From: Novosphingobium sp. SG919
Lineage (GTDB): Bacteria; Pseudomonadota; Alphaproteobacteria; Sphingomonadales; Sphingomonadaceae
NCBI RefSeq assembly: GCF_012932495.1
Contig: NZ_JABCNG010000005.1
Span: 62,001-126,000 of the forward strand
Reading direction: 5' to 3'
DNA length: 64,000 nucleotides
The notes under the pieces are model-generated. The model worked only from the letters and a program-made list of their open reading frames with translations, searched no databases and was not told the origin of the DNA. Positions 6,791 through 15,820 of this stretch are shown piece by piece (the first letter of the stretch is position 1; each line of letters begins with the position of its first letter). The position numbers and the translations under genes were made by a program.

Positions 6791-9700
6791 TTAGGTAGCC
6801 GTAACACGCTCGGCGGTGTCCGGCTCGACATATGCCAAGTTCTCTACTCGATATCGAACAAGCTCCTTTGTCTCGTGAAGATCCGCTAGCCCGCCAAGAA
6901 TTATGCTTTGATTTTCCTGCGGTAGTTCGGAAGCTGCACTTATGAAACAGGCTCGCGCCTGTTCCTTTCGACCGAAGCGCAGCAGCTGTGCTCCCAGCCA
7001 GTAGGGCTCCGTGTCGGGCATCGTCAGCGACGAGAGGCACTGCCGCGCCAATGCACGAAAGCCGATCTCATCCAAGCTGTTTATCGCTTCGAGGCGATCG
7101 TGAATATGCTCATCACTCTTGGCAGCATTGATGAGGCGAGTAAGCATCACGGGATTGCCCGCGGCCTCGATCTCATCACGCGCTTCCCAATACACTTCGC
7201 AGTCAGGTCGCCCTGCCATCGCGGTGAACACTGTGGTCACTTCGAACCAGCGTTGTTCGCCGAAGAGCCGACGCATTCTAGCCTTATCCTGGTCCCACAG
7301 ATGGGCGGCAGCGAGTGCCGCCGGATCGCAGTCTCGTAAGAGATCATCGCCATGGGCGGATCGGCCTAGATGATCGAGCGCATGCGCGAGCGAGAGCACT
7401 TCGGCGGCTGAATGCGGCGCTAAGGCTATACAACGGTCTGCCAGCACCGCGCCAAAGGAACGATGCCCTCGCTCGATAAGCGCCTGCGCCGCAAGCACTA
7501 GCCCCGAGAACGACGCATGCTCGTTATGCACGAACTCCCACAGAGCGCGTCTCGCCGCAGGGCTTCCCTCCATGTCAAGAATACGCGCCAGCGCTATGGC
7601 GCGATCATAGGAAGAGACACCGTCGTTGCTCGCAAATGCCTTGAGGGCGTCAACGTCCAATGAGAAACCGTGTTCCACCAGGGATTCAAAAACGGAGATC
7701 CACGCAACCCTAGGCGACCTATCCGGGTCACGAAGTATGCGCTCTAGCTCTTCCAAGATTGGCTTCGCGTGGCGCGCCGCACTTTCTTGACCCGCGAACT
7801 TGACGAGCAGGCTGAGATATTTAGCGATATCCCACCAGCTGACGTCAGGAGCGGAAACAAGCCCTTTGATAAGGGCTTCCGCATGCCCAGGATCGGTTGT
7901 CCCTATAGCCGTCACGGCGTCGATGACATCATGGCTGTCTTGGTTATGCAGGAAAGTCTCGAGAGGCATGGTGCGCAGCATCTCGATCGTACGCTCTTCC
8001 AACTCGGGAGCATGATGCTTCCGGCATGCTTCAAGGAGAGAGATTGCTTCACCGATCGATAGCGGCGTGTCGGAAAGCGCCGCCTCAAGCTGTTTTGCGA
8101 ACAACTCGCTTTCACCCGCAGTCTGCGCCGCGTTAGCGACCTCTAAGCGCTCGACGATAGTCAGGTCCATGACCGAGCCAATGCACCGCAAAAGCTCTCG
8201 ATGGATATCGGGCGATATTTGATGGACGCTTCCAAGCGCCTCGAGCCGAAACGCGACGGCGATTGCCTCATCTGCAGCGATAGAAAGCAGCGGAGCGATT
8301 TGAGCTGCGGTATCTTCGATCCTCAGTGCCGCCTTCAGCCGCCAGCTTGGTGGTACCTTCTGATCTGTGGCAATCGCTGAAATGATCGCGAGAGCTTGGT
8401 CGGTTTCGCCGATACCATCGAGCATCTCGACGGCCGCCAGACGATCCGCCAACAACGCTTCGCGATTCCCCGCAATCGTGCTGAGTGTCGCCCCACCAAC
8501 TGTCCCCTCCCCATCATTGGCACTGATGACATTTCCGATCAGATCCAGCTTGTCCGTATCCGAAACTGTGCTGCTTTTGAGCGCGGTCGCGACACGCGGC
8601 ATCGCCTCCCATGGCGGTCGAATTCTGGCGAAAGCACTGGCGATGCGAACTACCTGTGTGTCGGTTGTTCCTTCACGCTCGATTAGTTCGATCATTGTGT
8701 CGAAAATATCGTCCCAATACTCTCCGTAGGGATCGATCTCACCTATAGTAGCTGCAACCGCCTTGGCGTCTTCTGAGCCCGTCCCTTCGAGCAGGTGGGC
8801 GAGCAGCGGATTCAGGACTGGCTCACGAGGCTTGTCCTCATCCTCACCATACCATCTCGCAGCGGAACAGCGATCCTCGATCTTCGCGCTCTTATCCCGA
8901 ACCAGACGGACGAACGCAGCGTTTGCCCGACGTGCCGCACCTTTGTTTCGCAGAGACTCTGCGGCGGTCAAACGGATCGCGGAGCTTAGGCCGACGTCTC
9001 GCGCCATCGCGTAGAGCCGATGCAGTCCTGTTGCCCGGTCACCGACCTCACATAGAGCTTCGGCAGCGGCCGCTCGCGTGTCAGGTGCTCCTTGGGCCCA
9101 ATATTGGTTGAGCAGGTCCCGCGCTTCCTCTCCCTTACCGACTAGCGCAAGGCAGGAAGCCAAGCGGGGGTTGTGACCCACAGCTAGTTGCTCGCCCAGA
9201 AGCTGGGCAAGTTCCGCGTCGAATCCAATGCCAGCCAGATGCTCGATCAATTGCACCGTTTCATGCTGGGTGCCCCGGTGACGAAAGCTATGCTTGAGCT
9301 TCACTGATCCGGCTTCCCAAACCACATCTTCCCGCCCATAACGCACAAGAATGTCGATTACGCGCCAATCGATCTGTAGGGGCGCTGCTCGGACGAGTGG
9401 AACCAGTCGATCAAAGCGTTCGTCAGGATCAAGCATAGCAAGAGCATTCAAAGCCTCGACCCGGTTACGGAGGGACAAATTCGACGCTTGCAGTAGCGTC
9501 TCCAAATATGCCTTCCCTTCGGCGAGATCATGATATCGGCCGATAGTGATCGCGGCGCCAGTAATATCGTGCACGTCCAGCCGGTAATCTTCAGCATCTC
9601 CCGTCTGGGACGCCATTTGCCGTAAGAGAGGAAGCGCCAAATCCGGCTCACCTGCTTTGATCAGGTGCTCAAGCGTAGCCGAGCTGAGATAAGCCCCATC

Positions 9701-11809
9701 ATATTCCTTGACCTGCTCGACGACGGCGCGCAGCCAGGTTCGGTTCGCGGGAGTTGGATCATGCTCATGGAGCAAGCATGCGGCTTCTAGCCGCGACCAA
9801 GCCTCATCGCCGAACTCTGATGTCGAAAGGAGCGCTGCCAACCCTTCGGCGCGATAGCCATTTTCCAAGAGGAGCTCGGCTGCATCGGTGCGGTAGGGAG
9901 AGTAGCAATCGCCATCGCCAGCGATCGCGATCAAGGCTGGGATAGCGAGGCCCAGACAACCGGCTTGCGCTAGGCAGGTGGCGGCGTGAATATCCGCCAT
10001 CGACCATGTTCCCCGCTCATCTGCGATTTCCGCGAGCCGGTCCTGAACATAGGCATCTCTGGTCGCGAGAGGTACGAGCAGATCCAGCAAAACCCCCGGA
10101 CTATCGCCACCTTCCAGCAAATCGAAAGCGCGTTGGGTGACGATTTCTATCGTCTCGCGGGAGAGTGAGGGGCATCGTGCTGCGACCGCAAGCGCGCATT
10201 CTTCTCCAGCATTCTTGAAATCAATCAGGGCTTGGACCGCCCCGTCTATTGCGAGACCACGGCTAGCCCACTCGACGCACAAGGCTTCAACGGTCGTCCA
10301 GCCGATCCGGTACGGGTCGATGCGACGCCACACCCGTGGGTCCGGAGTTTCTCTTTCCGCAATTGCAAGCGTTGCGAAATGTGAGCGGAACAGATCATGC
10401 AGGAAGCGATAGCGGTCACCGGACCTTTGAACGAGTCCCGTGGAACGAAGGATGCGCTCCAACTCCTTCTCCAGCCGGAGTGTGGAAAGCACCCCACAGA
10501 CTTGCTCCGCCAGCACGCGGTGGGCCTTGATGATGTCGCTGGCGCTTGCGTTCGGAGTAAGCGCAACCCGCCCAAGCAATGCGACGGCCGCCACCCGGCG
10601 CGCGGGCTCCCTAAGATGCGCCTTGTCGAGCAGATGATCGACATATGCTTCGAGAAGCTTGTCGCGTTGCGCCGAGAAAGTGGCATCATGGTCGAAGAGT
10701 GATGCGGCAATCGCGAGCAGCAGTGGAACGCGCGCGACGTCACGAAATTCGGGGCGCCGCACGTACTTCTTGAGAGCTTTCCGCTGGGCACCGCGAGCGT
10801 ACCTCTCGGCCATCGCTTCTGAGGCTCCTGGCGAGAGCGGCTCGATCGACCATCGCGAGACGGTCTCAGGCACCGAGCTGATTGTTCCAACACGTGCAGT
10901 GACGACAAAGCGGAACGCATTTCCCGAATTCCCGTGCATTCGGGTGATCGCGTCCCATAGCGCGGTCCGAGCGCGTGGGTCATCGACTTCATCCAGGCCG
11001 TCGAGGACGATCAGCCATCGTCCATGCCCGTTCTGCGCGTAAGGAACGAAGAAACGTTCGGGCAGTGGTGCGATGCCAAGTGGTCCCAAGGTCGCCTCAA
11101 CCGCTCTGTCCACAGCGCTGGTAAAGTCTCCCGCGCCAAGATCCCGAGCCGAAACATACACCGGCAGCCGAAACTGGTCGAAGGCGACGACCTGTCGCCC
11201 GTCCAATAGCTTGTGGCATGCAGTGGCGACGAGGTGGCGAGCCAGGACGGACTTGCCACTGCCTGCTGGCCCCTCGATCAGATATTGGCCATCGTCCGCG
11301 CTCAGAATCTCTTCAATGAGGTCCGCGCTTCCGAGAGCCTGCTCATCCTCGGCTTCCGCCCGCCTCAGCGCCGCAGGCACATAGACCTCGGAAAGCTCAC
11401 GTTCGCTATCAAGCAGTTCGACGAACGGCAGCCGCTGGCAGGCATGGAGCATTGCTCGGACGAAGTCTCGGCGGATGAGCAACATCTCAAGCGAGGATGC
11501 GAAACGCGGATCTTCTGCAAGAAATGCGCGAATAGCTGCTTCCCGCGACGAGTCGTCCGACGCGTCGCGCCAACTGTTTTCAAGCTGATGCCAGGCCTTG
11601 GAGCGGCGCCGCCGATTTCGGATCGCCTTCACGATCGAGGTTGCCGCGTTGACGCCCAGCGAGGTCAGCCCGCCAGCGGCCTTGCCCGATAGCTCATTAC
11701 CGAGGTCAGACACGAAGCTCGCGCCGCCCTTGAGAGCTTCCTCGATATAGGGGCGTAGCTCCGGCGTCAGGCTGTCGAGATTAACGGGTGGGTCCGGGGC
11801 CTCGCTCAT
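6791..11809 (-). CDS. Giant NACHT-type STAND NTPase, candidate anti-phage NLR-like protein
   Basis: This 1672-residue protein (numbering below counts from the TTG one codon upstream of the ATG at 11809) has a STAND layout. An N-terminal part of about 170 residues matches no effector I know; it contains a Gly/Ala-rich segment followed by RNRRRR (residues 43-70). The NACHT NTPase follows, with Walker A GPAGSGKS at 181-188 and Walker B 'WLIVLDGLDEVDD' at 266-278. A winged-helix-like region and more than 1000 residues of helical HEAT/TPR-like repeats complete it. Prokaryotic proteins of this form (Avs, bNACHT) sense phage proteins and trigger abortive responses; that role is inference here. It shares the cargo block with a Septu-like pair and an MNT-HEPN gene. 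Base composition looks less GC-rich than the backbone, suggesting recent acquisition. Confidence 0.85.
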   Translation of the reverse strand: MSEAPDPPVNLDSLTPELRPYIEEALKGGASFVSDLGNELSGKAAGGLTSLGVNAATSIVKAIRNRRRRSKAWHQLENSWRDASDDSSREAAIRAFLAEDPRFASSLEMLLIRRDFVRAMLHACQRLPFVELLDSERELSEVYVPAALRRAEAEDEQALGSADLIEEILSADDGQYLIEGPAGSGKSVLARHLVATACHKLLDGRQVVAFDQFRLPVYVSARDLGAGDFTSAVDRAVEATLGPLGIAPLPERFFVPYAQNGHGRWLIVLDGLDEVDDPRARTALWDAITRMHGNSGNAFRFVVTARVGTISSVPETVSRWSIEPLSPGASEAMAERYARGAQRKALKKYVRRPEFRDVARVPLLLAIAASLFDHDATFSAQRDKLLEAYVDHLLDKAHLREPARRVAAVALLGRVALTPNASASDIIKAHRVLAEQVCGVLSTLRLEKELERILRSTGLVQRSGDRYRFLHDLFRSHFATLAIAERETPDPRVWRRIDPYRIGWTTVEALCVEWASRGLAIDGAVQALIDFKNAGEECALAVAARCPSLSRETIEIVTQRAFDLLEGGDSPGVLLDLLVPLATRDAYVQDRLAEIADERGTWSMADIHAATCLAQAGCLGLAIPALIAIAGDGDCYSPYRTDAAELLLENGYRAEGLAALLSTSEFGDEAWSRLEAACLLHEHDPTPANRTWLRAVVEQVKEYDGAYLSSATLEHLIKAGEPDLALPLLRQMASQTGDAEDYRLDVHDITGAAITIGRYHDLAEGKAYLETLLQASNLSLRNRVEALNALAMLDPDERFDRLVPLVRAAPLQIDWRVIDILVRYGREDVVWEAGSVKLKHSFRHRGTQHETVQLIEHLAGIGFDAELAQLLGEQLAVGHNPRLASCLALVGKGEEARDLLNQYWAQGAPDTRAAAAEALCEVGDRATGLHRLYAMARDVGLSSAIRLTAAESLRNKGAARRANAAFVRLVRDKSAKIEDRCSAARWYGEDEDKPREPVLNPLLAHLLEGTGSEDAKAVAATIGEIDPYGEYWDDIFDTMIELIEREGTTDTQVVRIASAFARIRPPWEAMPRVATALKSSTVSDTDKLDLIGNVISANDGEGTVGGATLSTIAGNREALLADRLAAVEMLDGIGETDQALAIISAIATDQKVPPSWRLKAALRIEDTAAQIAPLLSIAADEAIAVAFRLEALGSVHQISPDIHRELLRCIGSVMDLTIVERLEVANAAQTAGESELFAKQLEAALSDTPLSIGEAISLLEACRKHHAPELEERTIEMLRTMPLETFLHNQDSHDVIDAVTAIGTTDPGHAEALIKGLVSAPDVSWWDIAKYLSLLVKFAGQESAARHAKPILEELERILRDPDRSPRVAWISVFESLVEHGFSLDVDALKAFASNDGVSSYDRAIALARILDMEGSPAARRALWEFVHNEHASFSGLVLAAQALIERGHRSFGAVLADRCIALAPHSAAEVLSLAHALDHLGRSAHGDDLLRDCDPAALAAAHLWDQDKARMRRLFGEQRWFEVTTVFTAMAGRPDCEVYWEARDEIEAAGNPVMLTRLINAAKSDEHIHDRLEAINSLDEIGFRALARQCLSSLTMPDTEPYWLGAQLLRFGRKEQARACFISAASELPQENQSIILGGLADLHETKELVRYRVENLAYVEPDTAERVTAT

Positions 11810-12205
11810 CAAGTCTTATCTTGGCGCGTCTTTGCAGGACTGCCAATCGGCGTTCATGCGATTGTGATGACAGCTGCAAGGGTTGTGGGAGGCCATAATG
11901 GCGATCTCGATAATACGGCATTTCGAACCGAACGTCCAATTTTAGGATCGAAGCTGGATCGCTCGAACGGCGGCAGTTGGGGCGCTAAGCCGTCATTACG
12001 CATTGCGCTCTAGATGTCGACCTTTGACTGTCGTTTCTCCAAACCGGACCGAGTAAAACGTCCCAGATTTGGTCGGTCGGTCCGTCCTGAGAGCTTGATA
12101 AATGAACGGAAGGTTTCGAGAAGCCGATTTGGACGACTGAACGGCGGCTCTGCTGGCGATCGCGGCGTAATGCGCAGATGGGCGGCTCGCGCCCAAATTT
12201 GGACT
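11810..12205. other. Gene-free stretch with degenerate GAACGTCC-type repeats
   Basis: No gene seen. The stretch contains imperfect repeated words such as GAACGTCC (near 11929) and GAACGGCGGC (near 11956 and 12138), a pattern I associate with degenerate intergenic repeats common in sphingomonads. It should also contain the NACHT gene promoter. Confidence 0.4.
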
Positions 12206-12760
12206 CTATTGATGGCGATGAATCGCGTCAATCTTGGGATGTTGGGCGTCCAAGAACATATACGCTCGGCCCAGAAGCGCCTGTTTTCCGAAGTCATCGA
12301 ACTTGTTTGAACCAAGTGGCGTTATCAGAACCTCAGACTCTGTGAGGCCTGCCAAATGCATTTTCTCAAATTCTGGCCAGTGAGCCTTGGCCACCTCCTT
12401 CAGCACGACGTTGACGGCGGGGCAGTTGTAGCGAACGAGGATGTTCCCATCATCCATAGGCGCAGGATTTATATCCGGATGGGAACCAAGTATTTGGGCG
12501 AGCGCCTTTAAGGCGAAGGCCGTGGCCGCCGCGTCAGTCAGCCCCTCTTCGAGTATGACGCAAGTGCCATGCTCGAAGACCACATAGTCCCGTTTGCCAT
12601 TTGTATAGTAGCTCACGCGTCCAACGACTTCGTCCAACGGCTGCTCGAATGAGGGATGCCATGTTGGAACCGGCGGGAGTCGCGTGACGGCCTCACTCGC
12701 CTTCGCTCCGCCAAAACCGATTGCACTGATAAGGCCCGCGATGAACGACCGTCTTACCAT
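12206..12760 (-). CDS. Hypothetical exported protein with Tat-like signal
   Basis: A 184-residue protein beginning MVRRSFIAGLISAIGFGGAK: the RRSF motif, a hydrophobic stretch and an Ala-rich cleavage region resemble a twin-arginine signal peptide. The mature part has no family I recognise. It contains a strand-rich stretch (VVGRVSYYTNGKRDYVVFEHGTCVILEEG) and a helical middle (AATAFALKALAQILGSHPDI). The residues 'VILEEGLTDAAATAFALKAL' look like an alpha/beta sandwich that could hold a ligand. It lies between the NACHT gene and the HNH gene in the same orientation but is separated from both by more than 300 bases, so whether it belongs to a defence system is open. Confidence 0.6.
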   Translation of the reverse strand: MVRRSFIAGLISAIGFGGAKASEAVTRLPPVPTWHPSFEQPLDEVVGRVSYYTNGKRDYVVFEHGTCVILEEGLTDAAATAFALKALAQILGSHPDINPAPMDDGNILVRYNCPAVNVVLKEVAKAHWPEFEKMHLAGLTESEVLITPLGSNKFDDFGKQALLGRAYMFLDAQHPKIDAIHRHQ

Positions 12761-13097
12761 ATCCCCACTCTTTCAAATCATCCGAAAGCACTGCGTACCT
12801 AACAGGCAGATACGTTGAAAGCGACGTCCGCTTTCCCACCAACCCAGGCCATTCCTGGAGCCAGGGACATCGATAAACAAACGACCGCTTCCAGCGTACG
12901 AACTCAGGCGCCTGAACGGCCGCTATGGCGGCGATCCTGGCGGATGACGAGGCGATGGTCAAAATGACAGTTCGCGACCACTTTACGCCGTTCCGCAGCC
13001 ACGTTTGAATGTCTGCTCACGCCGAAACCGGTCTTTCGCATGCGATCCGACAACTTGAGTGCGGGTGCCGACAATGGTCTCTTGACGGCACCTGATA
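12761..13097. other. Gene-free stretch between exported protein and HNH gene
   Basis: Frames here are out of register with one another and not convincing. The GAATGTCTGC word near 13007 is again of the degenerate-repeat type seen at 11.9 kb and 58.1 kb. No terminator with a U-run is visible after the HNH gene. Confidence 0.4.
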
Positions 13098-13943
13098 TTA
13101 TTGCGGGATTTGAAGATATCCGCCCCCGATGAACCACGGATTGGCAGCCAGCGTCTGAAACATGACGTGTTGCCAGCAATTGAGCCGAGCCGCGTAGCGC
13201 GCCTGCTCTTCGGCGAGAAAAACCTGCACGCCGACTGCTCCCTTTGTCTCCGCGATCGTAATGAGATGATCGCGCAGGTTATTGAGATCATCATTCGCAT
13301 TTGAAGTGTAGCTCACGCCGAGTTTGACGACATCGAAATGCCGTTTTGCCCGGAGCCGCGCGACCTGCGGCCAGTGCGCCGGCGCATTGACGTAAAACAC
13401 GAGAACGGGCGGCCCAGCGACATCAAGGTGGGCGTAGATCCATTGCTGCTGAGTGTAGTCGTCATAGTATGGGTGGAGAGTCTGCTCTTCCGCGCAGGTC
13501 GGAAAGCGCGCCCGCTTGGCATTGTTGCAGAAGTCGCAAGCCGGAACGAGGTTAAAGGGGCAAACCGATAGATTAGGATAGTGCGCCTTTGGGAGATGGT
13601 GGTCGAGCACTGTGACCGTGCCGATGCCACATAACGGGCATTTGCTGTTAGGCGCGGCGTTACGAAGCGCGCTGTAGATCGTGCGCGCAGCGCCGTTCGT
13701 GGCGCTCATCTGTTTTGAATAGAGCGCTTCGAGCTCAGGCCGGGTGACTGCGCCGACATTCGGCGCACGCACGACCTGATGCAGGCTTTGGGCGCGGGCG
13801 AGCTGGTCAAAACTGGCTGCGTCCGCAACGATCTGTCCTGCGATGGCCTGCAGTCGAAGGCTCAAGGCAGGATCGGCAACGCCGCCGATGCAAGCTGCCA
13901 GTACATCGGCCGCCGACTGCGGCGGCATCGGGAGCGTGCGCAT
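13098..13943 (-). CDS. HNH nuclease partner of an SMC-like ATPase (Septu PtuB-like)
   Basis: A 281-residue protein with an HNH/zinc module in the middle: CPLCG, then LDHHLPKAHYPNLSVCPFN, then NLVPACDFCNNAK. This gives two Cys pairs and the DHH...N...CN pattern of the McrA/PtuB nuclease branch. It is expected to cut DNA (or RNA) when its ATPase partner is triggered. The start ATG at 13943 lies one base past the ATPase stop codon, so the pair is co-translated. The C-terminal 120 residues (QWIYAHLDVAGPPVLVFYVN and after) are unusually long and may bind the partner. The frame is open further upstream to 14057, but that would overlap the ATPase gene. Confidence 0.8.
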   Translation of the reverse strand: MRTLPMPPQSAADVLAACIGGVADPALSLRLQAIAGQIVADAASFDQLARAQSLHQVVRAPNVGAVTRPELEALYSKQMSATNGAARTIYSALRNAAPNSKCPLCGIGTVTVLDHHLPKAHYPNLSVCPFNLVPACDFCNNAKRARFPTCAEEQTLHPYYDDYTQQQWIYAHLDVAGPPVLVFYVNAPAHWPQVARLRAKRHFDVVKLGVSYTSNANDDLNNLRDHLITIAETKGAVGVQVFLAEEQARYAARLNCWQHVMFQTLAANPWFIGGGYLQIPQ

Positions 13944-13944
13944 C

Positions 13945-15537
13945 CTATTCGTAGCCCTCCGGCGGGAGCTGGTTGGGTAGAACGAGACTGAGGGCTCGCG
14001 CGAGCGCCCGGCCCTCGGCACCAAGCTGGCCACCGAACAGCGCCAAGATCTGCTCATAGGTGTGGCCCTCGGCTCGATCGGCGATCAGCTTGTGAAATCC
14101 CGTCTGCGTCACCTCCAGCCCAAACACCTCGCGGGTCAGCGTGCCAGCATTTTCGCCGAAGGTTTCGTGCTCGGGACGATCGGCGCGGGCTTCGCGGCCG
14201 ACGCGGCTCAACTTCCAAGCACAGGATTTCGGAACCTCTTGCAGGACGACCGGTGAATGCGTGGCGATGATCGCGACGCCATTGCGGTTAATCAGCAAGT
14301 CCGACAGCGCGCGTACGAACGCTGAAAGTAATGGCGGGTGAAGATGGCTCTCGGGCTCGTCGATCAAAACGAGTGACTTCTCTTCGACCAGCTCGACTAG
14401 GCGGGTCATTGAAAGGAGCACAACGGCATGACCTGAGCTCATCCGTCGAAACAGGCTGCGTGCCCGCTGTTCGAGATCTGGCCCCTGATAATCCGCTAGC
14501 TCAGAAACGTTCGCCTCCGCAAACAGAGGATCGGCCTCAAGCGTCCGCAGGGCGTTTTCCCAGCGGCGCCGCCGGACGCCTTCGCGGCAGGCGAGCATGC
14601 TCTTAGCAAATTCGTGCGCCAGTTCGTGCCCATCCTTAACGCGCGGGCCGCGCGGCATCGCGACTGGTGCGCCGGTCTGCGGGGCCTCGTGCGTGACCAG
14701 TCCCACATAAGCGTAACGCTTTTCACCGCTGCTGGCACCGCCGAGCGGACCGGTAGAATCGAACGCGCTGAACGACACCGTGACCAACCCTGCAAAGCCG
14801 GGGTCGGCCTCTAGGTCTTCACCCCCCCAGGGATTGGCGGCGCGGTTGCGCAGTTGGCCGACAGCCTGTTGCGGATCGTTCGCCGGCATTCCGAGGAATG
14901 CGCGCGCCAAGAAGTCGAAGCAGCGAGTCTTGCCGACGCCGTTGCGACCGATCAGCACATGGATGTTGGTCGCCGGCAGCGAGTTCGGCTTCACCGCAAA
15001 GCTAAGAATGGGGGGCGGCGTCAGCGCCTGCGGATCAGGGGGAAAGAGATAGTCGAAACTGTAGGGCGACAGCACTACCTGTCCGTGGGCTAGGCGATTG
15101 AAGCGCTCGCGAACTCGCGACATTTCGACATAGCGTAGAAGCGAGTTTTGAAGGACGGGCTCGTTGGCGTTAGCGTCGAGGATTGCTGGCGTGAATGCGC
15201 AGTCGCGCATTGCGGTCAGAAAGCCAGTGCGCACGTCATCGCCAAGCGATATCAGCGTCTCATAATAATTCTCGTCTTGACCGACAGAGAAATAAGTTGC
15301 GTCCAAAGCCTCGAAGGTCAGCGGCAATTCGGTGCTGCCTTGCTCCTCCGTCATGCCTTGCCGCGCGATTTTCGCGCTACCCAATTCGACAATTGAACCA
15401 TCGGGCTGGATCGCGCGGATCGCGTAGAGCGTATACCATTTGAACCAATCGTTCCAATTGTCCTTGATCAACTGGAAGGTCGGCATGCCTTGGTAAGCAG
15501 GTTGCTGGTTTCCGACAAAGAAACGCACGGTGTTCAA
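13945..15537 (-). CDS. SMC/ABC-like AAA ATPase with long N-terminal domain (Septu PtuA-like)
   Basis: A 530-residue ATPase of the OLD/RecF/PtuA group. Walker A is GRNGVGKT at 197-204. A signature-like MSSGHAVVLLS precedes Walker B LVLIDEPESHLHP, and a switch histidine is seen in IIATHSP. With the downstream HNH gene it forms a two-gene module like Septu (PtuA ATPase, PtuB HNH). It is odd that about 180 residues precede the Walker A motif; canonical PtuA starts close to it. The extra domain (VRFFVGNQQPAYQGMPTFQL...) matches nothing I know and may be the sensor. The start is a TTG at 15537 behind GGGGGA; GTG at 15528 is the alternative. Confidence 0.8.
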   Translation of the reverse strand: MNTVRFFVGNQQPAYQGMPTFQLIKDNWNDWFKWYTLYAIRAIQPDGSIVELGSAKIARQGMTEEQGSTELPLTFEALDATYFSVGQDENYYETLISLGDDVRTGFLTAMRDCAFTPAILDANANEPVLQNSLLRYVEMSRVRERFNRLAHGQVVLSPYSFDYLFPPDPQALTPPPILSFAVKPNSLPATNIHVLIGRNGVGKTRCFDFLARAFLGMPANDPQQAVGQLRNRAANPWGGEDLEADPGFAGLVTVSFSAFDSTGPLGGASSGEKRYAYVGLVTHEAPQTGAPVAMPRGPRVKDGHELAHEFAKSMLACREGVRRRRWENALRTLEADPLFAEANVSELADYQGPDLEQRARSLFRRMSSGHAVVLLSMTRLVELVEEKSLVLIDEPESHLHPPLLSAFVRALSDLLINRNGVAIIATHSPVVLQEVPKSCAWKLSRVGREARADRPEHETFGENAGTLTREVFGLEVTQTGFHKLIADRAEGHTYEQILALFGGQLGAEGRALARALSLVLPNQLPPEGYE

Positions 15538-15820
15538 TCATCCCCCAACAGACGCCGCGCTTCTACATTGTTTTGCCCGCCACTGAAACGATTCGGTGCC
15601 TCAAGCATGCTCCGTGACAAACTCTAGATATACGATTAGCGGGAGGACCATCGCAAAGCGTTTGCGACTTTCGGAAATTCAAAGCTAGCCGAGCCGCGAA
15701 TGTCAGGTCCAGCCCGTATCCGACATTCGCCGCCGCACCGGAGAACGACGGCTTTGTCCCAGACCCGGACTGCGCGAGCAAAAGCCGTGCGATGCGCGAA
15801 ATCGACGCATTGCCTATTTC

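Noticed and set aside
12693..12962. 89-residue frame overlapping the Tat-signal gene start
   Set aside because: Overlaps the better frame and lacks any motif or ribosome site.
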